A stretch of DNA of 7,540 nt from Solirubrobacteraceae bacterium (lineage in GTDB: Bacteria > Actinomycetota > Thermoleophilia > Solirubrobacterales > Solirubrobacteraceae), in the NCBI GenBank assembly GCA_024710825.1, contig JANJUA010000421.1, forward strand, positions 1-7,540. The letters are read 5' to 3'. Under the pieces are notes generated by a model. The model searched no databases, had not been told where the DNA came from, and saw nothing but the letters and a program-made list of their open reading frames with translations. The translations under genes were made by a program, and so were the position numbers. The first letter of the stretch is position 1, and each line of letters starts with the position of its first letter. Below are positions 6,958-7,540 of the stretch, piece after piece.

Positions 6958-7540
6958 CCGCCCGGACGGGTGGCAACGTCCTGATGGTCTATGCGCTGCA
7001 CCAGCACCCGGTTCGGGCGACGATCACCGATCACCTGGAGGCGTTCCAGCGGTACTCCCCGGGAAGAGTCTTCCCGCTGAACCTCCAGGTGCAGAAGATC
7101 CCGAGCTGGCTTGATCGCGTCGACTTCGACCTGGTGGTGTTCCACACGACCTTCCTGTCGTGCCGGTGGGCGCCGGAGCTCTTCGCTCGGCTTGCGGAGG
7201 CCGCGCGCCCGCTGCGGGCGCTGAGTACCACCTTCGTCGCCCTGCCTCAAGACGAGTTCCTCCATGCCGACATCCTGTCGGCGTTCATCGAGGACTTCGG
7301 CATCGACTGGGTGTTCACAGTCGCGCCTGAGTCGGAGATCCCGACGATCTACCGCGATGTCGACCGGGATCGCGTGCGCTTCCACCGAGTCCTCACCGGC
7401 TACCTCGAGCGCGAGACCCTGCGACGGATCGACCGGATCGTCGCCGAGACGCGCGACCGGCCGATCGATGTGGGCTACCGCGCCTGGCAGGGGGCGCCGT
7501 GGCTCGGCCGCCACGGCACCCTGAAAGGCGGGCTGGCGGC
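6954..7540 (+). CDS. Conserved surface-polysaccharide-locus protein, possibly glycosyltransferase-like (3' truncated)
   Basis: The frame opens at ATG 6954 and stays open to the window edge, giving 195 residues without a stop. It is real rather than a shadow: it is coupled to the ATPase by ATGA, has its own GGAG, and translates to protein-like sequence with hydrophobic strands. Visible features are NVLMVYALHQHPVRAT (8-23), a first beta strand followed by a His/Arg loop; FDLVVFHTTFLS, a second strand near 58-69; ALPQDEF in mid-protein; IDWVFTVAPE; and DVGYRAWQGAPWLGRHG (172-188) with a lysine soon after. Alternating Rossmann-like strands and the polysaccharide context suggest the N-terminal half of a GT-B-type glycosyltransferase. 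I do not recognise the family with certainty, and no donor-site motif is visible because the C-terminal half is missing. There is no signal peptide and no membrane segment. Confidence 0.75.
   Translation, partial: MTARTGGNVLMVYALHQHPVRATITDHLEAFQRYSPGRVFPLNLQVQKIPSWLDRVDFDLVVFHTTFLSCRWAPELFARLAEAARPLRALSTTFVALPQDEFLHADILSAFIEDFGIDWVFTVAPESEIPTIYRDVDRDRVRFHRVLTGYLERETLRRIDRIVAETRDRPIDVGYRAWQGAPWLGRHGTLKGGLA

Noticed and set aside
7420..7442. Short repeated GGATCG units (GGATCGACCGGATCG) that look like a palindrome
   Set aside because: The arms do not pair perfectly, and they encode an ordinary RIDRIVAE stretch; this is most likely codon coincidence.
6900..7514. Minus-strand open frame of 204 codons at the right end
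   Set aside because: It is antisense to the frame starting at 6954, which has a ribosome binding site, stop/start coupling and protein-like composition.

Overview
This window is a fragment of a cell-surface polysaccharide locus from a high-GC bacterium. GC hand-counted on single 60-base lines runs from about 63% to 80%, and nearly every third codon position is G or C. The codon style and the GTG starts suggest an actinomycete-like organism, possibly of the Thermoleophilia/Solirubrobacterales type. That placement is an impression: there is no rRNA or other marker gene here. No tRNA, rRNA, CRISPR array, insertion sequence or phage gene was seen.

Layout: (1) 1-1302, plus strand: the C-terminal half of a GT-B glycosyltransferase (truncated by the window edge) joined by an ATGA overlap to a complete GT2 glycosyltransferase. 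(2) 1262-4776, minus strand: three closely packed GT-B glycosyltransferases, transcribed in the order 4776->3601, 3587->2358, 2347->1262. The last one runs tail to tail into the GT2 gene with a 41-base overlap. (3) 4777-4856: an 80-base divergent intergenic region, the only real control region in the window. (4) 4857-7540, plus strand: a polysaccharide ABC exporter (Wzm-like permease, then Wzt-like ATPase with a C-terminal carbohydrate-binding domain), followed by the start of a gene of unrecognised family that runs off the end.

How the genes would work together: the glycosyltransferases would build a glycan on a lipid carrier at the inner face of the membrane, and Wzm/Wzt would carry the finished chain across. 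This is the ABC-transporter-dependent pathway; no Wzx flippase or Wzy polymerase is visible. The extra C-terminal domain on the ATPase resembles the one that in O-antigen systems recognises a chemical cap at the chain end. This suggests that the exported polymer is terminally modified, but no capping enzyme (methyltransferase or kinase) lies in the window.

Nothing here amounts to a clearly new system. The points most worth a second look are the unrecognised gene coupled to the ATPase, the cap-sensing-type ATPase in a probable actinomycete, a Glu-to-Gln change in the donor-site motif of one glycosyltransferase, and the tail-to-tail gene overlap.
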